A stretch of 64,000 nucleotides of DNA from Nostoc sp. TH1S01. Its GTDB lineage: Bacteria > Cyanobacteriota > Cyanobacteriia > Cyanobacteriales > Nostocaceae. A model generated the notes under the pieces. It did not search any database and was not told where the DNA came from. It saw only the letters and a program-made list of their open reading frames with translations. The translations under genes and the position numbers were made by a program. Positions 43,428-51,871 of the stretch are shown here, piece after piece. Position 1 is the first letter of the stretch, and each line of letters begins with the position of its first letter. The stretch is from the NCBI GenBank assembly GCA_018993265.1, contig JAGKSW010000071.1:1-64000 (forward strand), read 5' to 3'.

Positions 43428-46145
43428 ATGATTAATATTTCACCAACCTTACCCAAAATCTCTGTAACCCAAACATTTGTTTGTAATCGTTGGCTAAATC
43501 CACCCCAAGGGTTTATAAAATTTAACAAAAATGATATTCATCAGTCAATTAACAGTCGATTTGAACAAATAGTCAAGCAACATCCCCAGGCGATCGCTGT
43601 TAAAAATAAAATAGAAGTACTCACTTATTCAGAGCTAAATAATCGAGCGAACCGCTTAGCCAATACTATTCTCGCGCAGCGTGGAGATAGACGAGAAACT
43701 ATAGCCTTGCTATTAGAAAAAGGTACTAATTTTATTGTTAGTATTTTTGGTGCTTTAAAAACAGGTAAAATTTTTGTCCCCTTAGATATAGGCTTTCCGC
43801 AAGAAAGACTGGCTTATATTTTAGAGGATGCCCAAGTTAATTTAATTGTTACTAATAATCTCAATTTAAATTTAGCTCATCAGTTAGCTGCTATTAATAA
43901 TTGTCAGATATTAAATATTGATGATATAGCTGAAGCAGGTTGTAGCGAAAATCCTCACATTAATATCTTACCAGAGGCACCAGCCTATTTAATTTATACG
44001 AGTGGTTCAACTGGCAAACCCAAAGGAGTTATTCATAATCATCTTCATAGCTTGCACTATTGCATGAATGACACGAATACTTTGCTCATTAGTCCAAAAG
44101 ACCGTGTAGTATTTCTCTATTCCTGTGGTGCATTAGGTGGCATTTTATGTATATTCTACACCTTACTCAACGGGGCATCTTTGTATTTATTTAATGTTAA
44201 AGAAGAAGGATTCACTAATTTAGTTAACTGGTTAATTACAGAAGAAATTACAATTTATCATTCTTTCGCTACACTGTTTCGTCATTTCATAGATACCTTC
44301 ACAGGTGTAGAACAATTTCCTAAAATTCGCTTAGTGAAATTAGGCGGCGAAGCCACATTACAACGAGATATAGAAGCTTATAAAAAATATTTTTCTCCCA
44401 CTTGCCTCTTATATGCCAGCTTAGGTGCCACAGAAACAGGTACATTTTGCAATTTTATCGTTGATCAACATAGCAAAATTACTACCAGCACCGTGCCTAT
44501 TGGCTACCCAGTAGCAGATATGGAAGTTGTTTTAATAAATGAAGCTGGAGAAGCAGTTGGCTATGGCAAAATTGGAGAAATCGCTGTCAGAAGCAAATAT
44601 TTAGCTCTTGGTTATTGGCAAAAACCAGAGCAAACGAAAGCGGCATTTATCCCAACTTCAGAAACCGGAGAAGAAAGAATTTATCGTACTGGAGATTTAG
44701 GACGTATTGAACCTAACGGCTGTTTAATACACATGGGTAGAAAAGATTTTCAAGTGAAAATTAGAGGTTTCCGCATCGAAGTTGCTGAAATCGAAATGGC
44801 ACTTTTTAAAACTGGTAAACTCAAAGAAGCTGTGGTGATTGCCCGTGAAGATATTTCCCATGATAAGAAATTAGTAGCGTACATTGTTGCTCAACAAACC
44901 ACAAAAATTACTACTAAAGAGCTACGGTATTTTTTACAGCAACAATTACCTGACTACATGATTCCTAGTGCATTTGTGTTTTTGGATAAATTACCATTAA
45001 CACCCAATGGTAAAGTTGACCGCCTAGCTTTACCTGCACCTAATTTTGCCCTCGATAATTGTGTATCTGCGCGTGATGATTTAGAAAAACAATTGCTCCA
45101 GATTTGGGAAAATATATTAGGTGTTCAACCTATCGGCGTGGAAGACAACTTCTTTGATTTAGGGGGAAATTCTCTTTTAGCTGTGCGAATATTTGCAGAA
45201 ATAGAGCAAAAATTTGGACATCAATTGCCTTTAGCGGCACTATTTCCCTCCGGTACAGTAGAGGCACTCTCACAAATTATTCGAGAAAAGCAAAATCAAT
45301 CAAAAACTGGCTGGTCATCTCTAGTCAAAATTCAACCTCAAGGTTCTAAGCCACCTTTATTTCTGATTCACTCTTTAGGAGGAGAAATTCTTTGCTACCG
45401 CAATTTCGTTACTTGTTTAGATTCTGAACAACCTGTTTATGGCTTGCAACCACAAGGACTAGATGGAAAAGTACCTCCACTTACTTGTATGGAAGATATA
45501 GCTGCACATTACATTCAAGAAATGCAGACTATTCAACCCCAAGGGCCTTACTTTTTGGCAGGATATTCTTTTGGTGGTGTAGTAGCTTTTGAAATTGCAC
45601 AACAACTCCAGAAACAAGGACAAAAAGTGGCACTTCTGGCAATGTTTGACACTTGTCGTCCTGGTTATAGCCAAAGGTTATCATTTTGGCAACGTGTTCC
45701 CATACATGTAGAGAATTTCATCCAACAAGGGCCGTATTACATTTGGCACAAGGTTGTAGGAGTCAGCCAAGTGCTGAATTATCGTTTACAGCAAGGATAC
45801 AAACATTATTTGAATCTCGCACCCCAACTATTAAATGCTGTGGTCAATTCACCACAACCCGAAAAGTACTTAGACATTATTGGTGCTAATGCTCAAGCCC
45901 TCAGCAAATATACATTTCAAAAGTATTCCGGTAATGTTACCTTGTTTCGGACGGAGGATACAAATCGCAGTGATGCTGTAGGACTAAAATATGATCCTCA
46001 ATTTGGCTGGGGTGATATTGTGATGGGAAATTTAGATATCGATTATATTGATGGTTCTCACCTTTCGCTGCTGGATGAACCCTGTGTGCAAAGGCTAGCT
46101 GAGAAATTTCAAGTTTACTTAGAGAAAGCTCAAAGACTCATTTAA
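43428..46145 (+). CDS. NRPS-like enzyme: adenylation, carrier and thioesterase domains
   Basis: 905 residues. Adenylation domain about 30-530: A3 YLIYTSGSTGKPKGV, A5 LGATETG, A7 YRTGDLGR, A8 GRKDFQVKIRGFRIEVAEIE and A10 NGKVDR. Carrier about 550-620 with Ser in DNFFDLGGNSLLAVRI. Type I thioesterase about 640-900 with GYSFGG (nucleophile Ser) and a final GSHLSL (His). It has no condensation domain. The A4 position that is Asp in amino-acid-activating domains is Leu236 (SCGALGG), so the substrate may lack an alpha-amino group. It could load and release an acid, perhaps to tailor the TOMM peptide encoded nearby. Confidence 0.9.
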   Translation: MINISPTLPKISVTQTFVCNRWLNPPQGFIKFNKNDIHQSINSRFEQIVKQHPQAIAVKNKIEVLTYSELNNRANRLANTILAQRGDRRETIALLLEKGTNFIVSIFGALKTGKIFVPLDIGFPQERLAYILEDAQVNLIVTNNLNLNLAHQLAAINNCQILNIDDIAEAGCSENPHINILPEAPAYLIYTSGSTGKPKGVIHNHLHSLHYCMNDTNTLLISPKDRVVFLYSCGALGGILCIFYTLLNGASLYLFNVKEEGFTNLVNWLITEEITIYHSFATLFRHFIDTFTGVEQFPKIRLVKLGGEATLQRDIEAYKKYFSPTCLLYASLGATETGTFCNFIVDQHSKITTSTVPIGYPVADMEVVLINEAGEAVGYGKIGEIAVRSKYLALGYWQKPEQTKAAFIPTSETGEERIYRTGDLGRIEPNGCLIHMGRKDFQVKIRGFRIEVAEIEMALFKTGKLKEAVVIAREDISHDKKLVAYIVAQQTTKITTKELRYFLQQQLPDYMIPSAFVFLDKLPLTPNGKVDRLALPAPNFALDNCVSARDDLEKQLLQIWENILGVQPIGVEDNFFDLGGNSLLAVRIFAEIEQKFGHQLPLAALFPSGTVEALSQIIREKQNQSKTGWSSLVKIQPQGSKPPLFLIHSLGGEILCYRNFVTCLDSEQPVYGLQPQGLDGKVPPLTCMEDIAAHYIQEMQTIQPQGPYFLAGYSFGGVVAFEIAQQLQKQGQKVALLAMFDTCRPGYSQRLSFWQRVPIHVENFIQQGPYYIWHKVVGVSQVLNYRLQQGYKHYLNLAPQLLNAVVNSPQPEKYLDIIGANAQALSKYTFQKYSGNVTLFRTEDTNRSDAVGLKYDPQFGWGDIVMGNLDIDYIDGSHLSLLDEPCVQRLAEKFQVYLEKAQRLI

Positions 46146-47968
46146 TAATCATCAGATATACCGTAATGTTGTGCTTGCATATTCCACAAAGTGGTATATT
46201 CGCCTCCAAGCTGTAAAAGTTCTTGGTGAGTTCCATCTTCGATTAAATGACCAGCTTTAAGGACTAAAATTCGGTCAGCCATCCGTACTGAAGCAAGTCT
46301 GTGGGTAATCAAAATTGTCGTTTTACCCTCAGCTAATTCAATAAAGCGGCTGTAGAGGTCATATTCGCTGCGGGGGTCAAGTGCTGCGGTAGGTTCATCT
46401 AATAGTAACAGTTGGGCTGCTTGGCGAACAAAAGCACGAGCCAGAGCTAACTTTTGCCACTGACCCCCAGAAAGTTCTGTACCGCCAAATTGCTTACCTA
46501 GTGGTGTATCTTCTCTTGTGGGAAAATCATCCACTAGTTTGGTGATATCTGCTTTTTCGATTGCATATCCGAGAATATCTGGATGTTCTAAAGCAGCCAA
46601 ATTTCCCAAAGCGATATTTTCTCCCAGAGTCAGCGCATAATGACCAAAATCTTGAAAAACTCCGGCAATTTGTTGTCGCCACTGCTGTAAATTTAAACTT
46701 CTGAGGTCTATACCATCAACTAAAATACAGCCTTGTGTTGGATCATATAATCTAGTCAAAAGTTTAACTAAAGTGGTTTTACCTGCGCCATTTTCTCCGA
46801 CTATGGCGACAGTTTGTCCAGGGTAAATAGTCAAAGAAATATCTTGTAGTGCTAAGCGATTATCTGGGTAGTAGAAGTCAACTTTCTCAAAAGTAATACC
46901 AGAACGAATAGGAGTTGGAACTGTCTCGCCAGGTATGCTGATTTGCATTGGGATGGGACTGTCGAGAAAATTGAAAAACTGCTGCATGTAAAGAATATTT
47001 TCAAATAACTCTAACCAATTAGCCACAAATCTTTCGAGATTATTCTGCAAGTAAGTCAATGATTGGACGAATAAAAGTACACTACCAGGACTGAAATCAC
47101 CCCGAAAAGCTTTCTGTACCACCCAGTAAAAAGCAAAACCATTTCCTAAAGTACTGAGAATAGCTAAAGTTGATGACCAAAATGCTTGCTTTCCTCGCAA
47201 ATGGCGCATCGTTTGATGTAAAGATTGAAATGCTTGTAAGTAACGCTCGATAAAAAATGCACCTAGTTGAAACAACCTGATTTCTTTAGCATAGGTATCA
47301 GTCAGCATCACCGAAGTGTAATATTGCATCCTCCGCGCTTGCGGGCTGTTTTCAAATAAAGTTAGCCAAATAGTTTTGCCATACTGAGAAGAAACTACGA
47401 TTTGGGGTATCGTTGCGATCGCAATTACTAAAGGTATCCAAAAAGCTAAGGGAACTAGTAACCCAACTATCACTATCAAAGTTACAAAAGAGCGACTTAA
47501 TTCCACTAAATTCTCTAGCAAACTCAACGGTTTATAACCGACTTGTTGTTGCAGCAGTTGTAGTTCATCATAAAACAAAGCATCTTCAAAACGGCTTAAA
47601 TCTGCAAAATTATCAGCTTTACGCATTAATAATAAGCTAATATGCGCCGTTAACTTATCATTGAGATTTCCTTGAAGTGCAAATATCCAAGGATAAAGCA
47701 GAGTTTCTAATAGCAAAGCCCCCACCCATCCTGCTACCAAAGGAGCAAGAATTGTATATCCTATCTCTCTCCCAGATGTTAACGCTGTTGCTACAGTATC
47801 TATCACTAGCTTGGTAATCCAAACACTAACAGCAGGAAGAAACCCTTGCAATAAAGTCACACCAATTAAGAAAATCATTTCTCTCGGTGCTGCTGTCCAT
47901 AACAAAGGTAGAGAACGAAATAAAGCTTTAGTATAGTCTGCAAACCAAACTCTTACATCGCTCATCAA
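46142..47968 (-). CDS. ABC exporter, fused permease and ATPase
   Basis: 608 residues. A six-helix transmembrane domain (about 20-330) is followed by an ATPase: Walker A GENGAGKTTLVK, Q-loop, signature LSGGQWQKLALARA, Walker B LLLLDEPTAALD and ITHRLASVRMADRI. No N-terminal C39 peptidase. The half-transporter layout suggests a homodimeric exporter of a lipid, peptide or drug. It overlaps the NRPS-like stop by four bases (convergent) and is divergent from the precursor gene. It may export the product of the cluster, without proof. Confidence 0.88.
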   Translation of the reverse strand: MMSDVRVWFADYTKALFRSLPLLWTAAPREMIFLIGVTLLQGFLPAVSVWITKLVIDTVATALTSGREIGYTILAPLVAGWVGALLLETLLYPWIFALQGNLNDKLTAHISLLLMRKADNFADLSRFEDALFYDELQLLQQQVGYKPLSLLENLVELSRSFVTLIVIVGLLVPLAFWIPLVIAIATIPQIVVSSQYGKTIWLTLFENSPQARRMQYYTSVMLTDTYAKEIRLFQLGAFFIERYLQAFQSLHQTMRHLRGKQAFWSSTLAILSTLGNGFAFYWVVQKAFRGDFSPGSVLLFVQSLTYLQNNLERFVANWLELFENILYMQQFFNFLDSPIPMQISIPGETVPTPIRSGITFEKVDFYYPDNRLALQDISLTIYPGQTVAIVGENGAGKTTLVKLLTRLYDPTQGCILVDGIDLRSLNLQQWRQQIAGVFQDFGHYALTLGENIALGNLAALEHPDILGYAIEKADITKLVDDFPTREDTPLGKQFGGTELSGGQWQKLALARAFVRQAAQLLLLDEPTAALDPRSEYDLYSRFIELAEGKTTILITHRLASVRMADRILVLKAGHLIEDGTHQELLQLGGEYTTLWNMQAQHYGISDDY

Positions 47969-48624
47969 TTAAACCTGATTATTTATGGAATTTTAACTAA
48001 AATACGCTTTTTCTCGAAATTTAAAACCATTTTTTCTCCTTGATTTAAAAGAGAAAGTATATCTTTACTTACATGTATTTTTTGATTTTAATTTATTCAA
48101 TTTATCTGTATCAGTATCTAAATGCAGGAAGTTATCTTAGATTTTATCTCAATTAAAAAACATCCTACTTAAGAAAGAGCAATACTACTTTGATATGTAA
48201 AAAGTATACTACTTGAGAAAGAATAAAAAACTCTAGAAAAAGATAATGTTAGAGAAGTTAGATGATCAAGACCGGACAATGTATCGCTAACAGTAGCAAA
48301 ACTTTTATCAAAGACAAAGTTTTAGGGAAGTTTCATCCTACATGATAATTCCCGTCACTTATTAACAAGTGATTTTGCCCTTTGTGGATTAGTTAAATTC
48401 TGAATACAAAGCTGAGAGTTTGTGTTTAACTATGTCTGGATGAGCATATATAGTTAAGCATTAACTATTGTCTAATTTTTTGGTCATCCTTCACATTTGA
48501 TCGTTCCAATATCAATTCTTTCAAGAAAGCTAGATGAGATACAAACATCAACCAAGTTTTCCACGAACTTGAATGCAGATTTACCAACAGGCTAATGAAT
48601 TGAAGTTAAAAGGAGTAACTGACC
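47969..48624. other. 656-bp divergent region between exporter and precursor genes
   Basis: Shared leader of the ABC exporter and the precursor peptide. AT-rich. A near-direct repeat, CTACTTAAGAAAGAG at 48165 and CTACTTGAGAAAGAA at 48211, could be a regulator site. The precursor gene has AAAAGGAG at 48608-48615, ten bases before the ATG. No other gene seen. Confidence 0.45.
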
Positions 48625-48990
48625 ATGCTTGCAGAAAAAACACTGACCCAAAATACAATAAATATGCGTTTAGCAGATAAAGCTGATAAATTAGAACAAC
48701 TTATGTTGTCTGATGAAGAAATAGCAGCTTTAGAAAAATTAGCAATGCCAGGAATGTTGGAATCTGAGACTCAGCAAAGATGGTTTGCTAATTGCGGCGG
48801 ATGTGGGGGATGTGGTGGCTGCTTTGGATGTCGTGGCTGTTTTCCATGTCGAGGATGTGGTGGATGCGGATGTCGGGGATGCGGATGTCGAGGATGCGGA
48901 TGTCGAGGATGCGGATGTCGAGTTAGTGAAGCTAGCTCAATATCAAGCGTTCTACTAGATGACTTGGATGAGTTTGGATTTGGATACTAA
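48625..48990 (+). CDS. TOMM (thiazole/oxazole-modified) precursor peptide, Cys-rich
   Basis: 121 residues. A leader of about 55 residues (helical, acidic; EQLMLSDEEIAALEKLA) is followed by a core with 16 Cys among Gly and Arg, arranged as CGGCGG units then repeats of CRGCG. A 20-residue follower (VSEASSISSVLLDDLDEF plus GFGY) ends it. Multiple Cys followed by a Gly leader end are substrates of cyclodehydratases, which is why I call it a TOMM precursor; the E1, YcaO and dehydrogenase genes follow downstream. A strong ribosome site precedes the ATG. Resemblance to heterocycloanthracin-type peptides is in style; no close family is claimed. Confidence 0.85.
   Translation: MLAEKTLTQNTINMRLADKADKLEQLMLSDEEIAALEKLAMPGMLESETQQRWFANCGGCGGCGGCFGCRGCFPCRGCGGCGCRGCGCRGCGCRGCGCRVSEASSISSVLLDDLDEFGFGY
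48868..48922 (+). repeat. 15-bp tandem repeat in the precursor core
   Basis: GGATGTCGAGGATGC (encoding Gly-Cys-Arg-Gly-Cys) is repeated 3.7 times with one base change in the first unit. Near-perfect identity shows recent expansion, which adds two Cys per unit to the core. Confidence 0.9.
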
Positions 48991-49022
48991 ATAATCTGGA
49001 GATATAACAGTAATTCTATAAA

Positions 49023-49063
49023 TTTCAGATCCCTAACTTCTTGAATAAGTCGGGGATCTGAAA
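49023..49063. repeat. dispersed GACTTCTT palindrome (copy 4) after the precursor gene
   Basis: TTTCAGATCCC pairs with GGGATCTGAAA, with an inner ACTT/AAGT stem, a mismatch and a wobble. It follows the precursor stop by 33 bp and may act as transcription attenuator between the precursor and the enzyme genes. The part of a TATAG element at 49089-49114 lies next to it. Confidence 0.65.
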
Positions 49064-49204
49064 CCAGAAAATTTGAAAAACACTAATTTTCATAAATCAA
49101 ATATGATTGCTATAGCAGCAACAAAACTTTTGCCTGAAAATAGCAGAAAAAACATTTTTGAGATTTATTGTAAGAATTTTGGAATTAGAAGACAAAATTC
49201 AAAA

Positions 49205-49333
49205 TATAGGAATCCGACTTGATTATTGAAATTACTTGTGTAGGTAGGGAACAGGGAACAGGGAATAGGGAACAGGAAAAGAAGTAACAGAGGTGTACTG
49301 AGTTTTTTTCAGAAATCAAATATGCTTCCTATA
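49205..49333 (+). repeat. TATAG-type MITE-like element (copy C)
   Basis: 129 bp, ends TATAGGAATCCGACTTGATT and AAATCAAATATGCTTCCTATA. Internal GGGAACAGGGAACAGGGAATA is a heptamer repeat. The reverse complement matches copy B at 32265-32385. It ends 11 bp before the ATG of the E1-like gene, so the ribosome region of that gene lies in it. Confidence 0.8.
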
Positions 49334-49344
49334 TTTAATTAATC

Positions 49345-50502
49345 ATGTTTTGGAATAATCAAATAAAGCCTATGCAATTAAATGATGCTCAACGTCTGCG
49401 TTTATTAGAACATATTGTTGTTCATGTGATGCCGCCAGATTGCAATGGTGAAGAAACAATGATTTTCAATACAACGCGGCGAACACTGACAGTGAAGGGT
49501 CAATCACTGCACGATGTAGAAAGTATAGTATTACCCTTGCTAGATGGTTCCCGAACAATAGAAGAAATCAGAGCGGAAATTGGGGAAAAATTAGCGGATG
49601 ATTCAATTAATCAATGTTTAAGTTTTTTGATAGAAAATCGTTTAGTTGAAGAATTTTTGGAAGATACAGTTGATTTAGATAGCCGTGCTTATTTATTGCC
49701 TCAAATTAGTCTTTATCATGAGTTAGGATTCCAGCAACAAGATGCCCAAAAACACTTAGCAAACGCCAGAATTGCTGTCTTTGGACTAGGTGGTTCAGGA
49801 TTGATAGCTGCAATTAACTTGGCTAGTGCTGGGATTGGTTTTCTAAGATTGTGCGATGATGTCTGCACACTTACGACTGATTTGATGATGATGTCAGGTT
49901 CAGTATTTAATCAAATTGGTGCTTTGCGGGGTGTGGAAGCAGCAAGACAAATTGCCGCGATCGCAGAAATCACCGAAACTGAGATTGTCACCAATCCTTT
50001 GACCGACGATGCCACAGTCAATGCTTTACTTGAGGATGTTGACCTGGTGATTGTCGCTACCGATGCTGTATCTGTCAATCTGGCTTATCGTTTGAACAGA
50101 TTATGCCTGAAAATGCAGCGTCCATTGTTACCGGGCGGAGTGGCTGGTGTGGAAGGAACTTTTGGGCCGTTAGTCTTTGCTCAGGATGGCCCTTGTTATC
50201 TCTGCTATCGGATGCGGTCTATGGCTTGTGCCAAGCTGCCAGAGGCGGAATTAGCAATTGAGCGGTTTCTTGACCGAGAACGACGTACTCAACCAAGGTT
50301 ACAAGAAAATTTGCCCATCGCTCAGATGTTAGTAGGAAGTTATTTAGCTCTTGATGCTATCAAACTGTTTCTTGGTTTACCCATCGCTACGGATGGCAAA
50401 TTAGTGCATCTAGACTTACTGGGTACAAAACTAACTCACAACGTTGTCCTGAAAAAACCTGGTTGCCCTCATTGCTCACGACAGGAGAGAATAAGTGAAT
50501 AG
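49345..50502 (+). CDS. TOMM cyclodehydratase E1-like leader-binding protein (C protein)
   Basis: 385 residues. Residues about 10-100 form a winged-helix leader-recognition (RRE-like) part (SLHDVESIVLPLLDG, then RTIEEIRAEIGEKLADD). Residues about 130-370 are an E1/ThiF-like Rossmann fold: AVFGLGGSGLIAAINLASAG, later GPCYLCYRM and a C-terminal CPHC that can bind zinc. In TOMM systems this protein presents the leader peptide to YcaO and is not usually a true adenylating enzyme. It shares eight bases with the YcaO gene, so the two are coupled. Confidence 0.85.
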   Translation: MFWNNQIKPMQLNDAQRLRLLEHIVVHVMPPDCNGEETMIFNTTRRTLTVKGQSLHDVESIVLPLLDGSRTIEEIRAEIGEKLADDSINQCLSFLIENRLVEEFLEDTVDLDSRAYLLPQISLYHELGFQQQDAQKHLANARIAVFGLGGSGLIAAINLASAGIGFLRLCDDVCTLTTDLMMMSGSVFNQIGALRGVEAARQIAAIAEITETEIVTNPLTDDATVNALLEDVDLVIVATDAVSVNLAYRLNRLCLKMQRPLLPGGVAGVEGTFGPLVFAQDGPCYLCYRMRSMACAKLPEAELAIERFLDRERRTQPRLQENLPIAQMLVGSYLALDAIKLFLGLPIATDGKLVHLDLLGTKLTHNVVLKKPGCPHCSRQERISE

Positions 50503-51805
50503 TGCGATCGCTAGTCCTCGTTGGCGTGATTTAGTTAGCCCCCATACAGGTATCATCCGCGCCATCAATAGGTTTACTAAGCCTTTTCCAGAGTTTGATT
50601 TGCCAGTTTTATGGCAAGCCGAATTAGCCAATTTTCAGTTGCGTAAACAGCCGGATGATTTACGCTACGGTGTAGGCAGAGGTATGACTGATGAACAAGC
50701 AATTTTTGGGGCAGTTGGAGAAGCTGTAGAGCGATACTGCGGTAGTATTGTTGATGAGCGGAAACTAATTGTGAGTAGTTATGCAGATTTAAATCATCCT
50801 GCTGTATCTCCGCCAAGTTTTTTCTCATTTTCTGACAACCAATACTCTGACCCAAATTTTTCTTTTCCCGCTTTTGATGAGACAACGCAGACTTCATGGA
50901 TAACTGCTGTATCTCTCACCAGCAACCAACAGGTGTTAGTTCCAGCATTCATGGTTTATTTTGATTGGGACAGCAATCAACCAGGAGATTACATTTTACC
51001 TGTCACTTCCAATGGTATGGCTAGTGGCCCAACTGTTGATTTTGCGGCTTACAGTGGCTTGTGTGAATTGGTTGAGCGTGATGCTTTCATCATTACATGG
51101 TTAAATCGCTTACCTGCACCCCGCATTTATTTCGCGCACCGTCCCGGAATCGAGACAGAAATTTTACGCCACTACGCCCGATTTGGTATTGAGTTAGTTA
51201 CCTTTTATTTGACTACTGATATTAACATCCCAGTGGTGATGGCAATGTTAATTGACCGTTCCGGTAGAAGTCCGGCGGTATCAACTGGTCTAGGATGCCA
51301 TCTTGATGGTTCAACGGCGCTGCGTAAGGCAATTTTTGAAGTCTGCCAAGCTCGCTTTGGTGATATAGAACGCAAAGTTAATGGTGCTGGCTCTCATCTC
51401 CATAAATATGAAGATGTGCAGCATTTAGATGATCACAGCGCCTTTTTCTACAAAACTACTCGGTTAGGTGAGTTGGAATTTTTATTTGATCATGAAAATT
51501 ATCTAACAGTTGAAGATTTACCCACTTATACCTCTTCAATAGAGGTCGAGAAATTGCAAACTGTGATTACAAAGTTACATTCCGTAGGTGCTGAACCTTA
51601 TTTAGTAGATATTACAACTGCTGATGTAGCACCGCTCGGTTTTCGAGTCGTGCGGACTTTGGCTAGTGAATTAGTGCCGATATATTTTGGTTATGGACTA
51701 GAACCACTTGGAACTCGGCGGTTGTTTGAGGTGCCAGAAAGGTTAGGCTATGGTGAGCAACGCACCGAAGCTGACCTCAATCCTTGCCCTCATCCTATGG
51801 CTTAA
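50495..51805 (+). CDS. YcaO cyclodehydratase (D protein) of the TOMM cluster
   Basis: 436 residues from a GTG start; AGGAGA at 50483-50488 supports it. YcaO domain about 60-420: LRYGVGRGMTDEQAIFGAVG, EAVERYCG (ATP/Mg-binding Glu residues), SGLCELVERDAFIITWL and GCHLDGSTALRKAIFEVCQA. It ends in NPCPHPMA, a Pro-rich tail as in many YcaO enzymes. YcaO with ATP dehydrates the Cys (or Ser/Thr) side chain onto the preceding amide to make thiazolines or oxazolines. It acts with the E1-like partner encoded just upstream. Confidence 0.92.
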   Translation: MNSAIASPRWRDLVSPHTGIIRAINRFTKPFPEFDLPVLWQAELANFQLRKQPDDLRYGVGRGMTDEQAIFGAVGEAVERYCGSIVDERKLIVSSYADLNHPAVSPPSFFSFSDNQYSDPNFSFPAFDETTQTSWITAVSLTSNQQVLVPAFMVYFDWDSNQPGDYILPVTSNGMASGPTVDFAAYSGLCELVERDAFIITWLNRLPAPRIYFAHRPGIETEILRHYARFGIELVTFYLTTDINIPVVMAMLIDRSGRSPAVSTGLGCHLDGSTALRKAIFEVCQARFGDIERKVNGAGSHLHKYEDVQHLDDHSAFFYKTTRLGELEFLFDHENYLTVEDLPTYTSSIEVEKLQTVITKLHSVGAEPYLVDITTADVAPLGFRVVRTLASELVPIYFGYGLEPLGTRRLFEVPERLGYGEQRTEADLNPCPHPMA

Positions 51806-51871
51806 TACAATTTTGGATTTTTTTATTACACCCTTACATCCCAATACCCCAACACCCATTTTTCAAACATC

